64,000 nt of DNA. Source: Lophium mytilinum. Taxonomy: Eukaryota > Ascomycota > Dothideomycetes > Mytilinidiales > Mytilinidiaceae. The notes under the pieces were generated by a model, which saw only the letters and a program-made list of their open reading frames with translations, was not told the origin of the DNA and searched no databases. The translations under genes were made by a program, and so were the position numbers. The stretch spans positions 701,897 to 765,896 of the forward strand of contig MU004184.1 of NCBI GenBank assembly GCA_010093605.1. Direction: 5' to 3'. Shown piece after piece: positions 1 to 10,680 of this stretch (position 1 is the first letter of the stretch; the number at the start of each line of letters is the position of its first letter).

Positions 1-1690
1 GCACGTAATATAGACAGGATAAAGGGGAGGAAGAGGGGTGTAGGGAAAGAGGGGGGAGAGGGGTTTAAATTATTATTTATAAGCGGCTATATCTTCCCTG
101 CGTGCTAGACTTTAGCGTGGTTCTTAAATATATTAGATAGTTCTTTACCGCCTACGAGCGCACGTAGTATAGTTAGGACGAAGGAACGGAGGGGAAAGGG
201 GAGGGGGGTATAGATAATAGTATCTAAGCGGCTATTTCTTCCCTGTATGCTAGATTTTAGCCTGTTTTATAGGCGTGTTAAATAGTTCTTTACCGCCTAC
301 CAGCGCATATAATATAGACAGGATAAAGGGGAGAGAGAGAGGTATAGGGAAAGAGGGGGGGGAGGGGTTTAAATTATCATTTATAAGCGGCTATATCTTC
401 CCTGCATGCTAGACTTTAGCGTAGTTCTTAAATATGTTAGATAGTTCTTTACCGCCTACGAGCGCATATAATATAGACAGGGTAAAAAGAAGGGGTATAG
501 CGCGGGGGGATAGGGGTGCATAGATACTAATACCTAAGCAGCTACTTCTTCCCTGCGTGCTAGATTCTAGCGTGGTTCGCGGATGTATTAATTAGTTCTC
601 TACCGCCTACTAGCGCACGCAACATAGATAGGATAAAGGGAAGGGGTAGGGCGCGGGGGGGCAGGAGTCTAGATACTAATAGCTAAGTGGCCACGCGTTC
701 TCTAGATGCTAAACTTTAACAGTGTTATTAGATATCTAAGACAGTTTTTTACGGCCTACCTGCGCGCGTAATATAGGCATACTAAAGGGGGAAGGTTATT
801 AGGGGATAAGAATTCAGCCCGTCATTTATAAAATATAAGGTAAGTAGCTATATCTTCTCTAGGCGCCAAACTTTTACATTGTTATTAAACGTCTAATACA
901 GTTCTTTTCCGTCTCTCTGCGCACGTAATATTGCCAAAAAAAAAAAGGGGGGGAGGAGGGGGGGTAGCGTGGCGTGTAGAATCCAGCCCGTCTCTTATAG
1001 AATAATAACTAAGTAGCTATTTCTTCCCTAGATGCCAAATTTTAATAGTGTTATTAGATACTTAAGAGATTCCTTTGCCGCATATCTGCGCACGTAATAT
1101 AGAAAAGATAAAAGGTATAGTAGAAGAATCTAGCCCGTACTATATAAATAATAGCTAAGTAGCTATATCCTCCCTACGTGCCAAATTTTAATAGTATTAT
1201 TAGATACTTAAGAGATTTCTTTACCGCATATCTACGCACGTAATATAGGAAAGATAAAAGGTATAGTAGAAGAATCTAGCCCGTACTATATAAATAATAG
1301 CTAAGTGGCTATATCCTCTCTACGTGCCAAATTTTAATAGTGTTATTAGATACTTAAGAGATTTCTTTACCGCATATCTGCGCACGTAATATAGGAAAGA
1401 CAAAAGGTATAGTAGAAGAATCTAGCTTATACTATATAAATAATAGCTAAGTGGCTATATTCTCCTTACGTGCCAAACTTTAACATTACTATTAGATGCC
1501 CAAGATAGTTCTTTGCCGCCTATCTGCGCACGTAATATATAAAGAGTTGAAATAAAGAAGGGGGGCTGCGAGGCGCTGGGGCGGCGGGCGCCACTCTAAA
1601 TAATAATAGCTAAGCGGCAGCGTCTTCTCTACGTGCTAAATTCTAGTATAGCGATAAGACGTCTAAGACAGTTCTCTTCAATCTTGCAGG
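1..1690. repeat. Satellite array A, about 11 units of about 150 bp
   Basis: The anchor gcacgtaatata (or a close variant) recurs near 1, 160, 303, 463, 615, 763, 921, 1089, 1226, 1381 and 1527, a spacing of 137-168 bp. Each unit runs anchor, a purine-rich stretch (often with a run of G), a taagcggcta-like block, a cgtgctaga/cgtgccaaa block, and ttctttaccgcc before the next anchor. The units at about 1080-1525 are nearly identical. Those to the left and right are more diverged, and most differences are C/T or G/A. No long open frame with coding character lies inside. The likely setting is subtelomeric or other heterochromatin, but no telomere repeat is visible. Confidence 0.9.
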
Positions 1691-1759
1691 CGTCTATTCG
1701 GGATTAATTTAAGTGAGGTATATGGGTTCGGGGGTGAGAAGAAGGCCCAAAATAAACAA

Positions 1760-2500
1760 AGGTCAGTCAAAACACTCTCGATTACGCGCATTTCTCGCAG
1801 TTAGTGTTTGCAAGAGTTGCAGCCTCTCTACGAACTTTCCCCGTATTCCAAGTTGAAAGAAGCGAAGGAGGGGAGGCAGGGAGGGGAGGTCCGAACGCAA
1901 CGAATGTGAGCTAATTTGTGTTCTTTCCAATTACACGGAAATTTCTTGTGCTCAATATCTATACGATTTCCAAGCTTCGTACCAGTTTGCCGTGCAGTTA
2001 GGGCTAGTATGCTTGAGAAAGGGGGGAGAGGGGGAGGCTCCTAAAGGCAGTGCACGCGAGGGATTTTATTCTCCGGCTAATTACACGGAAATTTCCAGTG
2101 CTTAACATTTACGTATTTCACAGCTTATTCATAAGTTTGCCATGTATCCAGAGCTAATAGGACCGAAAAAGGGGGGAAAGAGGGAGGATTTCCGGAGTGG
2201 ATATATGTAGGCTAATCCATTCTCTTTCTAACCACGCGGCAATCGTTAGTGATTGATCTTTACAGTCTTTGCAATCTATCTACAGTTTTGTCGCGTATTC
2301 GAAGTTAGTCAGAGTGGGGAACGGGGGGGGGGATAGGGGAGATCGGCTAAGTATTAGGAGATGAGCATGTAGGTAAGCTGTTCGGAGGTCGAATGCGCGG
2401 CAATTGCTAAATCTACTTCTTGTGAGTGATATAGCCTTCCTGGGAACTTTGCCGCGTCTTTCGACAAGCGTTTAAGAGTCAGTAAATCACTGTTCAGCCA
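1760..2500. repeat. Satellite array B, four diverged units
   Basis: Four units start with a block like attacacggaaatttc at about 1931 and 2080, accacgcggcaatcg at about 2231, and atgcgcggcaattgc at about 2392. Each continues through a tttgccgtg/tttgccgcg block and then a purine-rich, G-run segment. The period is about 145-160 bp. The plan (anchor, AT-rich core, Gn run) matches the array to the left, so these are probably older copies of one family. No gene is seen. Confidence 0.7.
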
Positions 2501-2859
2501 GCTAGGGCGAAGGAATTCTCGTCTTTCAAATCGTGACTTAAAAAGCCTCTCTACGTGCGCACCTACATGGAAATTCCCTCCTACGTACTATATATTATAT
2601 CTGAATGCTTTGCGCGCTTGAATTGTATGCTGAAGTTTATTGCAGCACTAAAAGAGGTAATTTAGTCCCTATTATTTAATAAATATAGAACGTAGAAAAA
2701 GAACCTATATACTCTACTACGCTGTAAATACTCTTTATACTTTCTATTTTCCATCTATAAGCTTTGCCGTGTAATATATATGCTAAAAGTAATTGCAGGT
2801 CTAATAAAAAAGAGGTCGGGGGCTAAGAGAATTTCCGAGCTTAAGAGTACTAGAATGTA

Positions 2860-3770
2860 AGAGCTTACTGCGTGCGTAACAACGCGGTAATTGTTCCTTG
2901 GGTAGTTTATCTTCCTTCGGCGTCATTTGCGATCCAGAATGTGCCTGTAGAGGAAATAGGGACGAAGGAACCAGCTGGCTGGGACCGCGGGCCGACCCGC
3001 GGATATTCAAAGCCGGCAATTTAGCACCCAATCTACGCGACAATCGTTCTTTGAGCAATTTGCATCCTATTGGTAAAGTTTGGCATCTAGAAGATGCTTG
3101 TAGAGCAATTAACGGTGAAGCGATGACCGGATGGCCGGATGCGGTCGCTGTGCCTGATGAGGATATCGGAAACTGCCTTTTCATTACCAAAGCTACGCGG
3201 CAGCTGCCCTTCAAGTGGTTCCTCTTCGTACGATAAAATTGGCGCTTTTACTTTCGTACAGATGGAGGTTATAGGGTTAAAATGGCGAAGAAGTGTCCAG
3301 ACTTGAGAAGCGCGGGCTAGAATGGCGAGCAATCTACGTGCGCAGCCATACGTCAATGATTCTCTACGTGATTTTAAATCATTAGCTAGATTTTGGCACT
3401 TAGGGTCCTAATTGCGCACGTAGAACGAGTCCTCGGGGTAAGAAGTGGCTCCAGGAAGCGCGGACCGAAACCGTTGGCAATCTACGTGCGCTACAAGACG
3501 GCAATGATTCCTTACGTGCTTAGTTATCTCCACTGAGATTTTGGCACCTACAAACCCAGTAGCGCTCGTAAATAAGTCTTTAGGGCAAGGGGCTGCTCTA
3601 CCTAAAGAGCGCAGACTAAGCCCGCTCGCACTTCACATGCGCTACAACGCGGCAATGATTCTTCATATGCTTCGTAACCTCTGGCTGGTTTTTGGCACCT
3701 GGAGTCCTCGGAGCGCACGTAGAGTGAGGCTCAGTATAGAGGGCTCCTGAATCTGAGGAGCACGAGGCAT
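2860..3770. repeat. Satellite array C, diverged units with gcgcacgtag and cggcaatgatt blocks
   Basis: Blocks such as acgcggcaatgattc, tttggcacct and gcgcacgtaga recur about every 130-150 bp (for example around 3340-3430, 3480-3570 and 3640-3725; weaker copies around 2880-3110). The anchor gcgcacgta is shared with array A, so A, B and C look like one family at different ages. The open frames here are shadows of the repeats: they lack ATG starts with a good context and have no domain character. The stretch 2500-2860 is AT-rich and looks like eroded units. Confidence 0.65.
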
Positions 3771-5446
3771 AACTGCTCGTAATGTCACTTTGAAGGCTAC
3801 CCCTCGGCTCAAAGTTTTAAAACCTGATCATGAAATCTAACGTGTTTCTCATTTGTGCTCAGCTACCTCCGACACCATGAGTGACAATTAACCTCGTGTA
3901 ACAGAAGAACCTTGGATGTTGAAGTCAGTGTTGATATGGGCAGCGCTGTTTGCGCCTTCGGTAAATGCCCGCTCCTATACACCACAAAGTAAAAGGCAAA
4001 GTGAGTACGCTTCCGGCTATAAATCCGCTTAACCAGACATGCCAGACGAATTTCCAGATGCAATGTTGGGGGAAAGGAGAAGGGAGGTGAGCGGGGGAAA
4101 GAGACACAATCGTTGACAACACTGAGATTTAGCCTTGCTCTGTCTATTGTTAGAGTGCGTTAAATGGAAAGTGAGGAGAAGCGTACCCAGTTGTGAATCT
4201 ACCAACATGTCTCCATAAGCTCCGCATCTCCAAAGAGGTTCCACTTTGCCTGCTGAAGCCTGGTCTGTATGAAGTGTTTCAAGAGGTCCAGGGGTATTCT
4301 CGTATGCTTGCGAGTGATCAAATGCGATGAGGTGGTAAGTGAAAGTTAAATGTGAGCATTGGCGTTGTTTGGGGTATATACTATATTTAATTTTGTCAGC
4401 CTCTATCACAGCAGTGCAGATGGGTCCTGTCCTCATCCGCTGCACCAATTAAAGCATTGGTAGCATTGTCCTCTATCCCGGGCGCAGTGCAGGTGGGTCC
4501 TGTCCTCACCCGCTGCAATAAGAACCCAAAAGCCACTATCTACCCACGAAAGTCCTCTGCTCAGGCAGCGAGGCGGTCCGGGCTCTAGAGGTGATGTTAC
4601 CCGTGTTCGATTCCTACTAGCTTCGCTATTTCTTTTTGCTTTTTTTTGCGTTTCGATACTCTCGGGTCCGTCATTCACTACGCACCGTACGTACACTTTA
4701 CTTTTGCCTTCATGTAGGGCAACCTACATGAAGGGCGAGGTGTTTGTGATACGCCTTGTAGTCTATGTACCATGAGTAGAGGACGTTGCTACGGTAGGTG
4801 AATGAAGATCAGGCACACATGACCAGGCTCACGAGCACCTTCTCAAATGAAGATACATACTGCTACTATCGTTTGAACCATCTTGAAGTTCAAGAAAACC
4901 CAATAAAACGATGCTTTCTACGTCTTTCAGGGATAATTGCGAGTGAACTTGGTGTAGAGCGGCGAAATGACCGTGATCCTCAATGGGAATGGGGGCGACT
5001 GGCGCGCAGGGGAAAGGCCTAAGATATGTCCCCTCCAATAGAGTGCTGAAATCACCGGCTCCAGATGGCGTTCTTGTTTCAAGGCATAAAATCTTAATGT
5101 TGGAGATATAAGGTAGTTTCTACCGTCACTGATTCAACATAGGCTGAAGAACTCGACTGACGAATCTACCTATCGCCAGGCTGCAAGCCCGACTCTACAC
5201 ATAAGAGTCTATGTTCCTTGCAAGATTGGCATGCCTTGGAAATACAGGGGGTTGAGGAGTGAAATGGGATAGAATACACACAGGGATGATCGAAGGGGAT
5301 GCGATACAGGTAAGATGACTGGCCATAAACATCCCGTACTGAGCATAACAAGACAACCAGGCACCAGTTACACATCAGACTCTCTCGTCCCAGGGCCTTC
5401 TGCCACCCTTTGTACCTCGACATCATCCCCCATGCCAGCCCCAAAA
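3771..5446. other. Intergenic stretch without a recognisable gene
   Basis: No open frame here has convincing coding character, splice structure or a known domain. It contains a short direct duplication (listed separately) and a segment around 4590-4650 with a GTTCGATTCC motif followed by T-runs. That motif resembles a tRNA B box, but the flanking bases do not pair into a T stem, so no tRNA is called. Confidence 0.6.
4411..4517 (+). repeat. Direct duplication of a 34-base segment, 73 bases apart
   Basis: The segments 4411-4444 and 4484-4517 match except for two transitions. Both are preceded by cctctatc and a short variable stretch. The spacing is 73 bases. The origin is unknown. Confidence 0.8.
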
Positions 5447-6567
5447 TCACGAAAGCCATCCAACCTGCGGCGTCATCGCTCCACCATCCGTCGCGGGATC
5501 TGGCTTTCCGAACAAGTTCCACTCCGCCTGCTGAGCTAGCGTCTTCCCGTAAAGGAACTGCATGAAGTCCCATGCGAAACATCCGTTGACTGTCTGTGCA
5601 GACATACTGTCGATGACATCCTGGTAGCACATCAACTGATCTGCTACGGAACACGCGAGCTGGAACACGCAATCTTTGGGCGGAGAGGGTCCGCACTCGT
5701 ACCCGGCGTTGATCACGCTGACGAACCCTTCGACTCCGTAGAGCTTCTTGAGAGACCGAGCCTCGAGCCGTCGCACGACCTTCTGTTGAATATTGGCCAT
5801 TTCGAACAATGAGGCTACACCCTAAATCAAGCAGTATAATGCCAAGGTTGCATTTTCTTCGTTTCCCGTCGTGTAGTCTGTCGGCACTTAGCGGTCCCGT
5901 GAGCGATCCCGTGGGTACGCAAAGTATCGAGCTAGCGCGCAGTCTGGTATAAGGAAGCCGGTGGCCATGAATTCAAACACTCTGTCGAACGCAATCGGCA
6001 AGTCGATCTTGGAATCTGAGCTTACGGTCATGACTGGGACGCTGTTGCGTATTTCTCGAGTCTGTGGGAACGCTGGTCAATATACGGTCTCAATTCTAGA
6101 TCGACAGGGAAGGTGTAGACCTACTATGTGTTCGTGGGTCTTTTTGGACTTCTATAGGATGTTAGCGATACTCGGAGAGGGCCTTTGTGCTCTGTGGTGG
6201 ACCTACTCCGAAGGTTTCTAGCTCTCGCTAGATGACGGGCGATTGTAGTCGTACGTCGAACTTGTCGAGACACCAGTGATACTGACCGTAGACAACCATG
6301 AGGGTATGGATATCGCCTTTCAACAGCTTCAAGCCAGCAGTCCTAGCATTTGTTAGCCGTTACGTGCCATGACTCGAGTACTTGTATGCTCATCGCTTAC
6401 TCTGTAGGCCGCCATGCATCTGCAACGCCCGGCGGCAGCTTGCCTAAGTGCCACGGGCCAAAGTCGAAGTGGGAGTCTGCGACCCGATCCATTAACTGCC
6501 GGTACGCTGGCAGCTTGATGCCCGAGTTGGACGCGTTGCCCGTATCGTGAATGTCGTTCACCTCCAT
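5447..6567 (-). CDS. Multi-exon protein of unknown function (tentative model)
   Basis: Not recognised. Phase-consistent exons can be read on the minus strand: 6401-6567, 6255-6342, 6125-6151, 6026-6061 and 5447-5821, giving about 230 residues. The first intron (GTAAGC, GGCTAACA branch, GCTAG acceptor) is convincing, and the last exon has good coding character with Cys-rich text (CGPSPPKDC). The two tiny middle exons and the long fourth intron (5822-6025) are doubtful. An alternative reads on from exon 6026-6061 into an in-frame extension starting VSSDSKIDLP. The N-terminal part contains HDTGNASNSG and FDFGPWHLGKLPPG. No signal peptide or membrane segment is visible in this model. An overlapping frame at 5166-5696 has a hydrophobic stretch and could be an alternative 3' end. 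It sits between the satellite and the polysaccharide cluster, with no visible link to either. Confidence 0.42.
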
Positions 6568-7608
6568 GGCAGGCAGAGGGAGAGGGGATAGACTCAGTCA
6601 GCAGTGTGAGTCGATTTTGGATGGAGGTGGATGTTTTGGCCTCGGGCCTCAAGGTCGAAGAAATTGACGCGATTGCCAAGCAACGGAGTTTTGATAGTGA
6701 AAAGAGAGTTGGTTTCGCGCCAACACCGAATCACACCTGCACTCATTACACCACTGTTTGGAGGCCGTCGACACGTTCTCACGCACTCTAGACTCAATGC
6801 GATCTACCGGCCAAATTGAACCGCGGTGATACTGGATGGAAATCCCTTACCCCTGAATGATACGAGGATGCGCTATTCCATGTATCAGAAGACCCAGTAG
6901 AGTGGCTGGATGGGATAGCGGGGGATGAGAGTGAGCTTCGACTTGTCAAAAGAAGTCGCAGGCGGCCACATATACCGCTGTGAAATGGGATGCTCGAATT
7001 TGGTAGAGTGGACGAGGCGAGATATGAGGTTGAAAATGGAGTGACATTGGGGGAGGTGTGATATGCAGAGTCCGGATTCCTTGAGGCTTCAGATCAGGAC
7101 AGCGATACTAACGTATTGCAATCAAGATAATCGAGCCCCCTTGGCCATACCGTTTGAGAAGTGATGTGGATGTGCATTCTTGAGGCTTCAAATCGCACTA
7201 TGGACCTGACGTTATATGAAAGACACGAGAGTCCACTAGGAAGGCACAAAACGAATCAGAAATCAAAAACACGAAGCTTGATTTAAAGGGCTACAACATT
7301 TTTGTATGCACTGGTTCTACACAAAAGTCTATATACGGTATTGCAATGCAAGAGGTGGATGTGACGCCAGAGGATACGTTCAACAACAAACTAACAACAC
7401 CCAGTATTACCGTCGCCAAACGCCGCGCCAACGCACGTGGAGCGAGACCACTATACACAGAAGTCCGCTATGATTATGGCTAGACTTAAAGAAAAGAAAA
7501 GAATGAGGGAAGCGTGGCTCCTACAGAATACCATAATTATCAGTGACGCCTCATTACGGCACGGCTCCATCCACCGAGGAGCTTGTCGTGCCGTCGATTT
7601 TCAGCCGC
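6568..7608. other. Intergenic, no gene seen
   Basis: This is the region between the unknown gene and the stop codon of the GH16/acyltransferase fusion. Short open frames lack ATG starts or coding character. It presumably holds the 3' UTR of the fusion gene. Confidence 0.55.
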
Positions 7609-10600
7609 TCACAGCGAAAACCGGCTTGTCGTCGCCTTCTCGTCGCTCTTATATTCGCTGTTGTAAATGCTGCTGCTTCCACTCTGCGGGCCGCTCTCTG
7701 GGCCGCTCCATTCCACGCTCTTGCCCTCTTCGATCATGTCCGCACTCTCCCGCTTCGATAGTAGGTCGTCTGGGAAGGGAAACAAGGTCCGCCGTCTAGG
7801 CGGGTTCTTCTCACTAGCACTCAACCACACCTGCTGCGTGATGTCTTTGCCCAACGCCTCGATGATTGGAGTGACAATTGGAAGGGAAAGGAAAAGAACC
7901 GCATAGCTGGAGATGCCAACGATGGCGACATTGATGCCATAATTGAAGCCACGCGATGCGAGCAAAACCATGAGCCAAGAGCCCCAGCTCCAAAAGACGA
8001 GACCGTGGAGAAGGTAGATGGTGAAGATGTGAGGGAAGACGAGAAGGAAGGCCTTTCGGCTCAACAGCCACTGCACTGCTGGGGATATCTCCACAATAGC
8101 CTGCATACCAACTGCGAATAGCAGACCGTTGAGACGAGGCACGTAGTAAGCTGGGTATCCCGCGTTGTCAGTGCGCGCGAGGGGCTCGCCCGAGGGCACA
8201 TCGGGGTGGATGTTGTTTTCATAGGTGGCGAAGTTGAAGTCGGTCCAGTTGGGAATTACGTTTGAGGAGAATCCCAAAGCGACGGACGTCCAACATAGAA
8301 GAAGAAGCGGGTAGTAAGCATAAGCGCGGGAGTAGAGCCACGGGCGCCACTTGTAGGTGACGTCGAGATCGGCGAGCATGAGACCAAGCCATAGGTAGCT
8401 GCCCCATGATTGCGCATACCAGTGATTTACGACAACAAAGGCATAGTAGCAGAAGCGCTTCCAGGCGGTCTTCATCTCGTATACGACGACAACGCCGAGG
8501 AGGACGAGCCAGGATCCTTGAAGCTGCACTGCGATCGTCCAAAGAACGCCCGTGCAGTAGTTGAATGTGATTTGAGGAACAGCATTCGGGATGAGATAGA
8601 TAAGCTCGAGGACCTCGCTGATGTAGTGGCCAAACGTAGGAAAACGTGCCACGTATGGCCAGGTGGACCAAGAGATAGATGGCGTGTACTCAAGGAATTT
8701 GGTTGCGCCACAATCGATGACGAAGTACTCGAAGAGCACGACCGTTGACACGGGTATCATGAGACGCGGAGTTCGTCGTACAGCATTCTGAGCAATGTCT
8801 TTCAAGTTTCCACTCTTGAGGTACTTGGCGACCAAGAAACGAGTTGAGGTTGTGAAGAACACACCAAGCCACATCTGGTTGAGGATGAAAGGAGAAACAA
8901 TTTTCTGGGCCCAGTACTCGCTCTTGTGATGGAGCGGAGCGCCTGGAATGACAATGGCAGGAACATAGGAGAGACCAAAATGCATGACCGTGACCAGTAT
9001 CGCACAGATAGCGACGAGGCCGGCGAGATAATCAATGCGCTGTCTGGGAGGATGGACAGTCATACGCGGTGCTGGCAGAGCAGATTCAGTCACAGTCGAC
9101 ATAGGAATCTTGCCCTCGGCACGATCTGCTGCCGATTCGTGGACTTCCAAGGTCTTTTCCGATACCATCCCGGGCGACTTTTGGTATTCCGCAATTCGGT
9201 TTTGATGAGAGTCTGGAAGTGGGATATGTTCCCTGGTAGTGTTGAAATGGCTGGAAGAAGCGGAGTATGGCGTCGTCGCCCTCGGGGTTGTTGCTCGACT
9301 ATCCCATTTCACAGAGGCTGTTTGCGATGACTGTCCGCCGTACATGGACGAGGCGCTGTATATCGAGGGTTGGCGACTTGGACCAATCTGCTCAATTGCC
9401 ATATCGTCTTCCTCTCGTTTAACACCGAAGTCGAAGCTGGACTTCTGGGCTGGAGTCGTACCGCCAGATGCCAAGGTGTCGTTCGAGCTAGCCACTTCGG
9501 GTACGGCCGGTTCCGCTGACGGTTGGCCATGACCGTGACTAGCTGAGGCCAACTCCTTTCGCCAAGGTGCGCGGCGCAGGAAGGCGTGCAGGAGCAAAAG
9601 AGATGAGAATGCAATGCAGATGACCGATATCCATAGTGCGGGCATCCTTCTGATGCTTTTGTGGCTAGCTTGCTCCCATTTCTTGGTCGCAGCTTCATCG
9701 TGCGGCGTGGACCCACGAATGGTGATATCATCCATGGAGCAAGCGTCTGTGAGGGGACAGCGAGAAACGAATTCGGTGTGCTGTTCCACGCTCATGGTCG
9801 AAGAGTTGAAGAACATGCGCACCCATGCCACACTGGCTACAGATTCCCTTTTGGGAGGTCCTTCCATGGAATATTTGTTGCCAGTCGACCAATGCTTCAG
9901 ATAGAACGGAGCTGGAACAGAGGGCATGCCCTTGTTGTCTTTGTGCAAGACAGTCCTGGTGCAGTTGCCCCCAATGTAGAAATTGATGTACTCCTTCGTC
10001 CAGTCGATGCGGTATTCGGTGTAGTCCCAAGCATCAACGCTTCCGTTAGTGGCGGAGTTGGCCAACGTGGTGTAGTTGTGGTTCGCAGACGCATTGTGGC
10101 TCAGATCGGTGTAGTTCATCCCCAAGTTTCGAGTAGGGAATTCCCCGCTGACGAAGGTGCCAATCCAGGCTTCGTTGGCTGCGTCCGTATTCATGACGCT
10201 TAATTCGGTGGATTCGGTGTCGTTGTACTGAAGCATCATGGACATGGCGCTGCCGCCGATTCTCTGTGGTGGCGATTTGATCAGGGAGCGGAAAGAGCCA
10301 TACTGAATGTCCTTTCGAACAGTGTGCATCCCGCTGCCCACAACAAGGTGGACATCAGATGACGGTTGGAGGTGGAAGTCCAGAGAGCCCTTTTCATTCA
10401 ATTGAAGGTTTTTCGGGTCCGCACCCTGGCGGTAGATGGCATTCCAGTCTTTCTCGTAGTTGTTTGAGTATGACTCCTCTTGGAAGTCGGGTAGTGGCAG
10501 ACCGCTGGTCTCGTTGAAGTAGACAATGATGGAATCCGTAAATAGCTCCTTCGTGGAGGCATCGTAATACCCGCAGGAACAGTTGTTGCCGTTGCCGCCA

Positions 10601-10680
10601 GTGACATCTGCTCGTACCGACGCAAAGGAAAGCAACGCCAGAGAGACAAAGGAAACGAAGGGAGTTGATCGGGGAACCAT
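7609..10680 (-). CDS. GH16-like domain fused to a membrane acyltransferase-3 domain
   Basis: Single-exon protein of 1023 residues, ATG at 10680. Residues 1-24 are a signal peptide (LALLSFASVRA). About 32-315 form a Cys- and N-glycosylation-site-rich concanavalin-like/GH16-like domain, with WDYTEYRIDWTKEYINFYI typical of the fold. One membrane span follows at about 347-367, then a Ser/Thr/Pro-rich linker to about 540. A multi-pass acyltransferase-3-like domain (RIDYLAGL at about 548, His in VTVMHFGL at about 567) runs to about 950, and the tail is charged. The position where GH16 enzymes have ExDxxE reads TELSVM (about 158-163), so classical hydrolysis is doubtful and binding is likelier. The C-terminal domain is related to the protein at 15491. 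It is divergent to the GT2 synthase. Inferred role: O-acylation of a surface polysaccharide at an endomembrane or the plasma membrane, with the lumenal domain holding the chain. Acyl donor and acceptor are unknown. Confidence 0.85.
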   Translation of the reverse strand: MVPRSTPFVSFVSLALLSFASVRADVTGGNGNNCSCGYYDASTKELFTDSIIVYFNETSGLPLPDFQEESYSNNYEKDWNAIYRQGADPKNLQLNEKGSLDFHLQPSSDVHLVVGSGMHTVRKDIQYGSFRSLIKSPPQRIGGSAMSMMLQYNDTESTELSVMNTDAANEAWIGTFVSGEFPTRNLGMNYTDLSHNASANHNYTTLANSATNGSVDAWDYTEYRIDWTKEYINFYIGGNCTRTVLHKDNKGMPSVPAPFYLKHWSTGNKYSMEGPPKRESVASVAWVRMFFNSSTMSVEQHTEFVSRCPLTDACSMDDITIRGSTPHDEAATKKWEQASHKSIRRMPALWISVICIAFSSLLLLHAFLRRAPWRKELASASHGHGQPSAEPAVPEVASSNDTLASGGTTPAQKSSFDFGVKREEDDMAIEQIGPSRQPSIYSASSMYGGQSSQTASVKWDSRATTPRATTPYSASSSHFNTTREHIPLPDSHQNRIAEYQKSPGMVSEKTLEVHESAADRAEGKIPMSTVTESALPAPRMTVHPPRQRIDYLAGLVAICAILVTVMHFGLSYVPAIVIPGAPLHHKSEYWAQKIVSPFILNQMWLGVFFTTSTRFLVAKYLKSGNLKDIAQNAVRRTPRLMIPVSTVVLFEYFVIDCGATKFLEYTPSISWSTWPYVARFPTFGHYISEVLELIYLIPNAVPQITFNYCTGVLWTIAVQLQGSWLVLLGVVVVYEMKTAWKRFCYYAFVVVNHWYAQSWGSYLWLGLMLADLDVTYKWRPWLYSRAYAYYPLLLLCWTSVALGFSSNVIPNWTDFNFATYENNIHPDVPSGEPLARTDNAGYPAYYVPRLNGLLFAVGMQAIVEISPAVQWLLSRKAFLLVFPHIFTIYLLHGLVFWSWGSWLMVLLASRGFNYGINVAIVGISSYAVLFLSLPIVTPIIEALGKDITQQVWLSASEKNPPRRRTLFPFPDDLLSKRESADMIEEGKSVEWSGPESGPQSGSSSIYNSEYKSDEKATTSRFSL

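Noticed and set aside
2801-3750. Overlapping open frames of 60-137 codons on both strands
   Set aside because: They run through tandem repeats, several begin with non-ATG codons, and they show no domain or splice structure.
4540-4660. Possible tRNA gene (GTTCGATTCC motif followed by T-runs)
   Set aside because: The bases around the motif do not pair into a T stem, no acceptor stem closes, and no good A box lies at the right distance.
9661-10203. 180-codon plus-strand frame within the fusion gene
   Set aside because: It is antisense to the well-supported GH16-like domain and is a codon-bias shadow.
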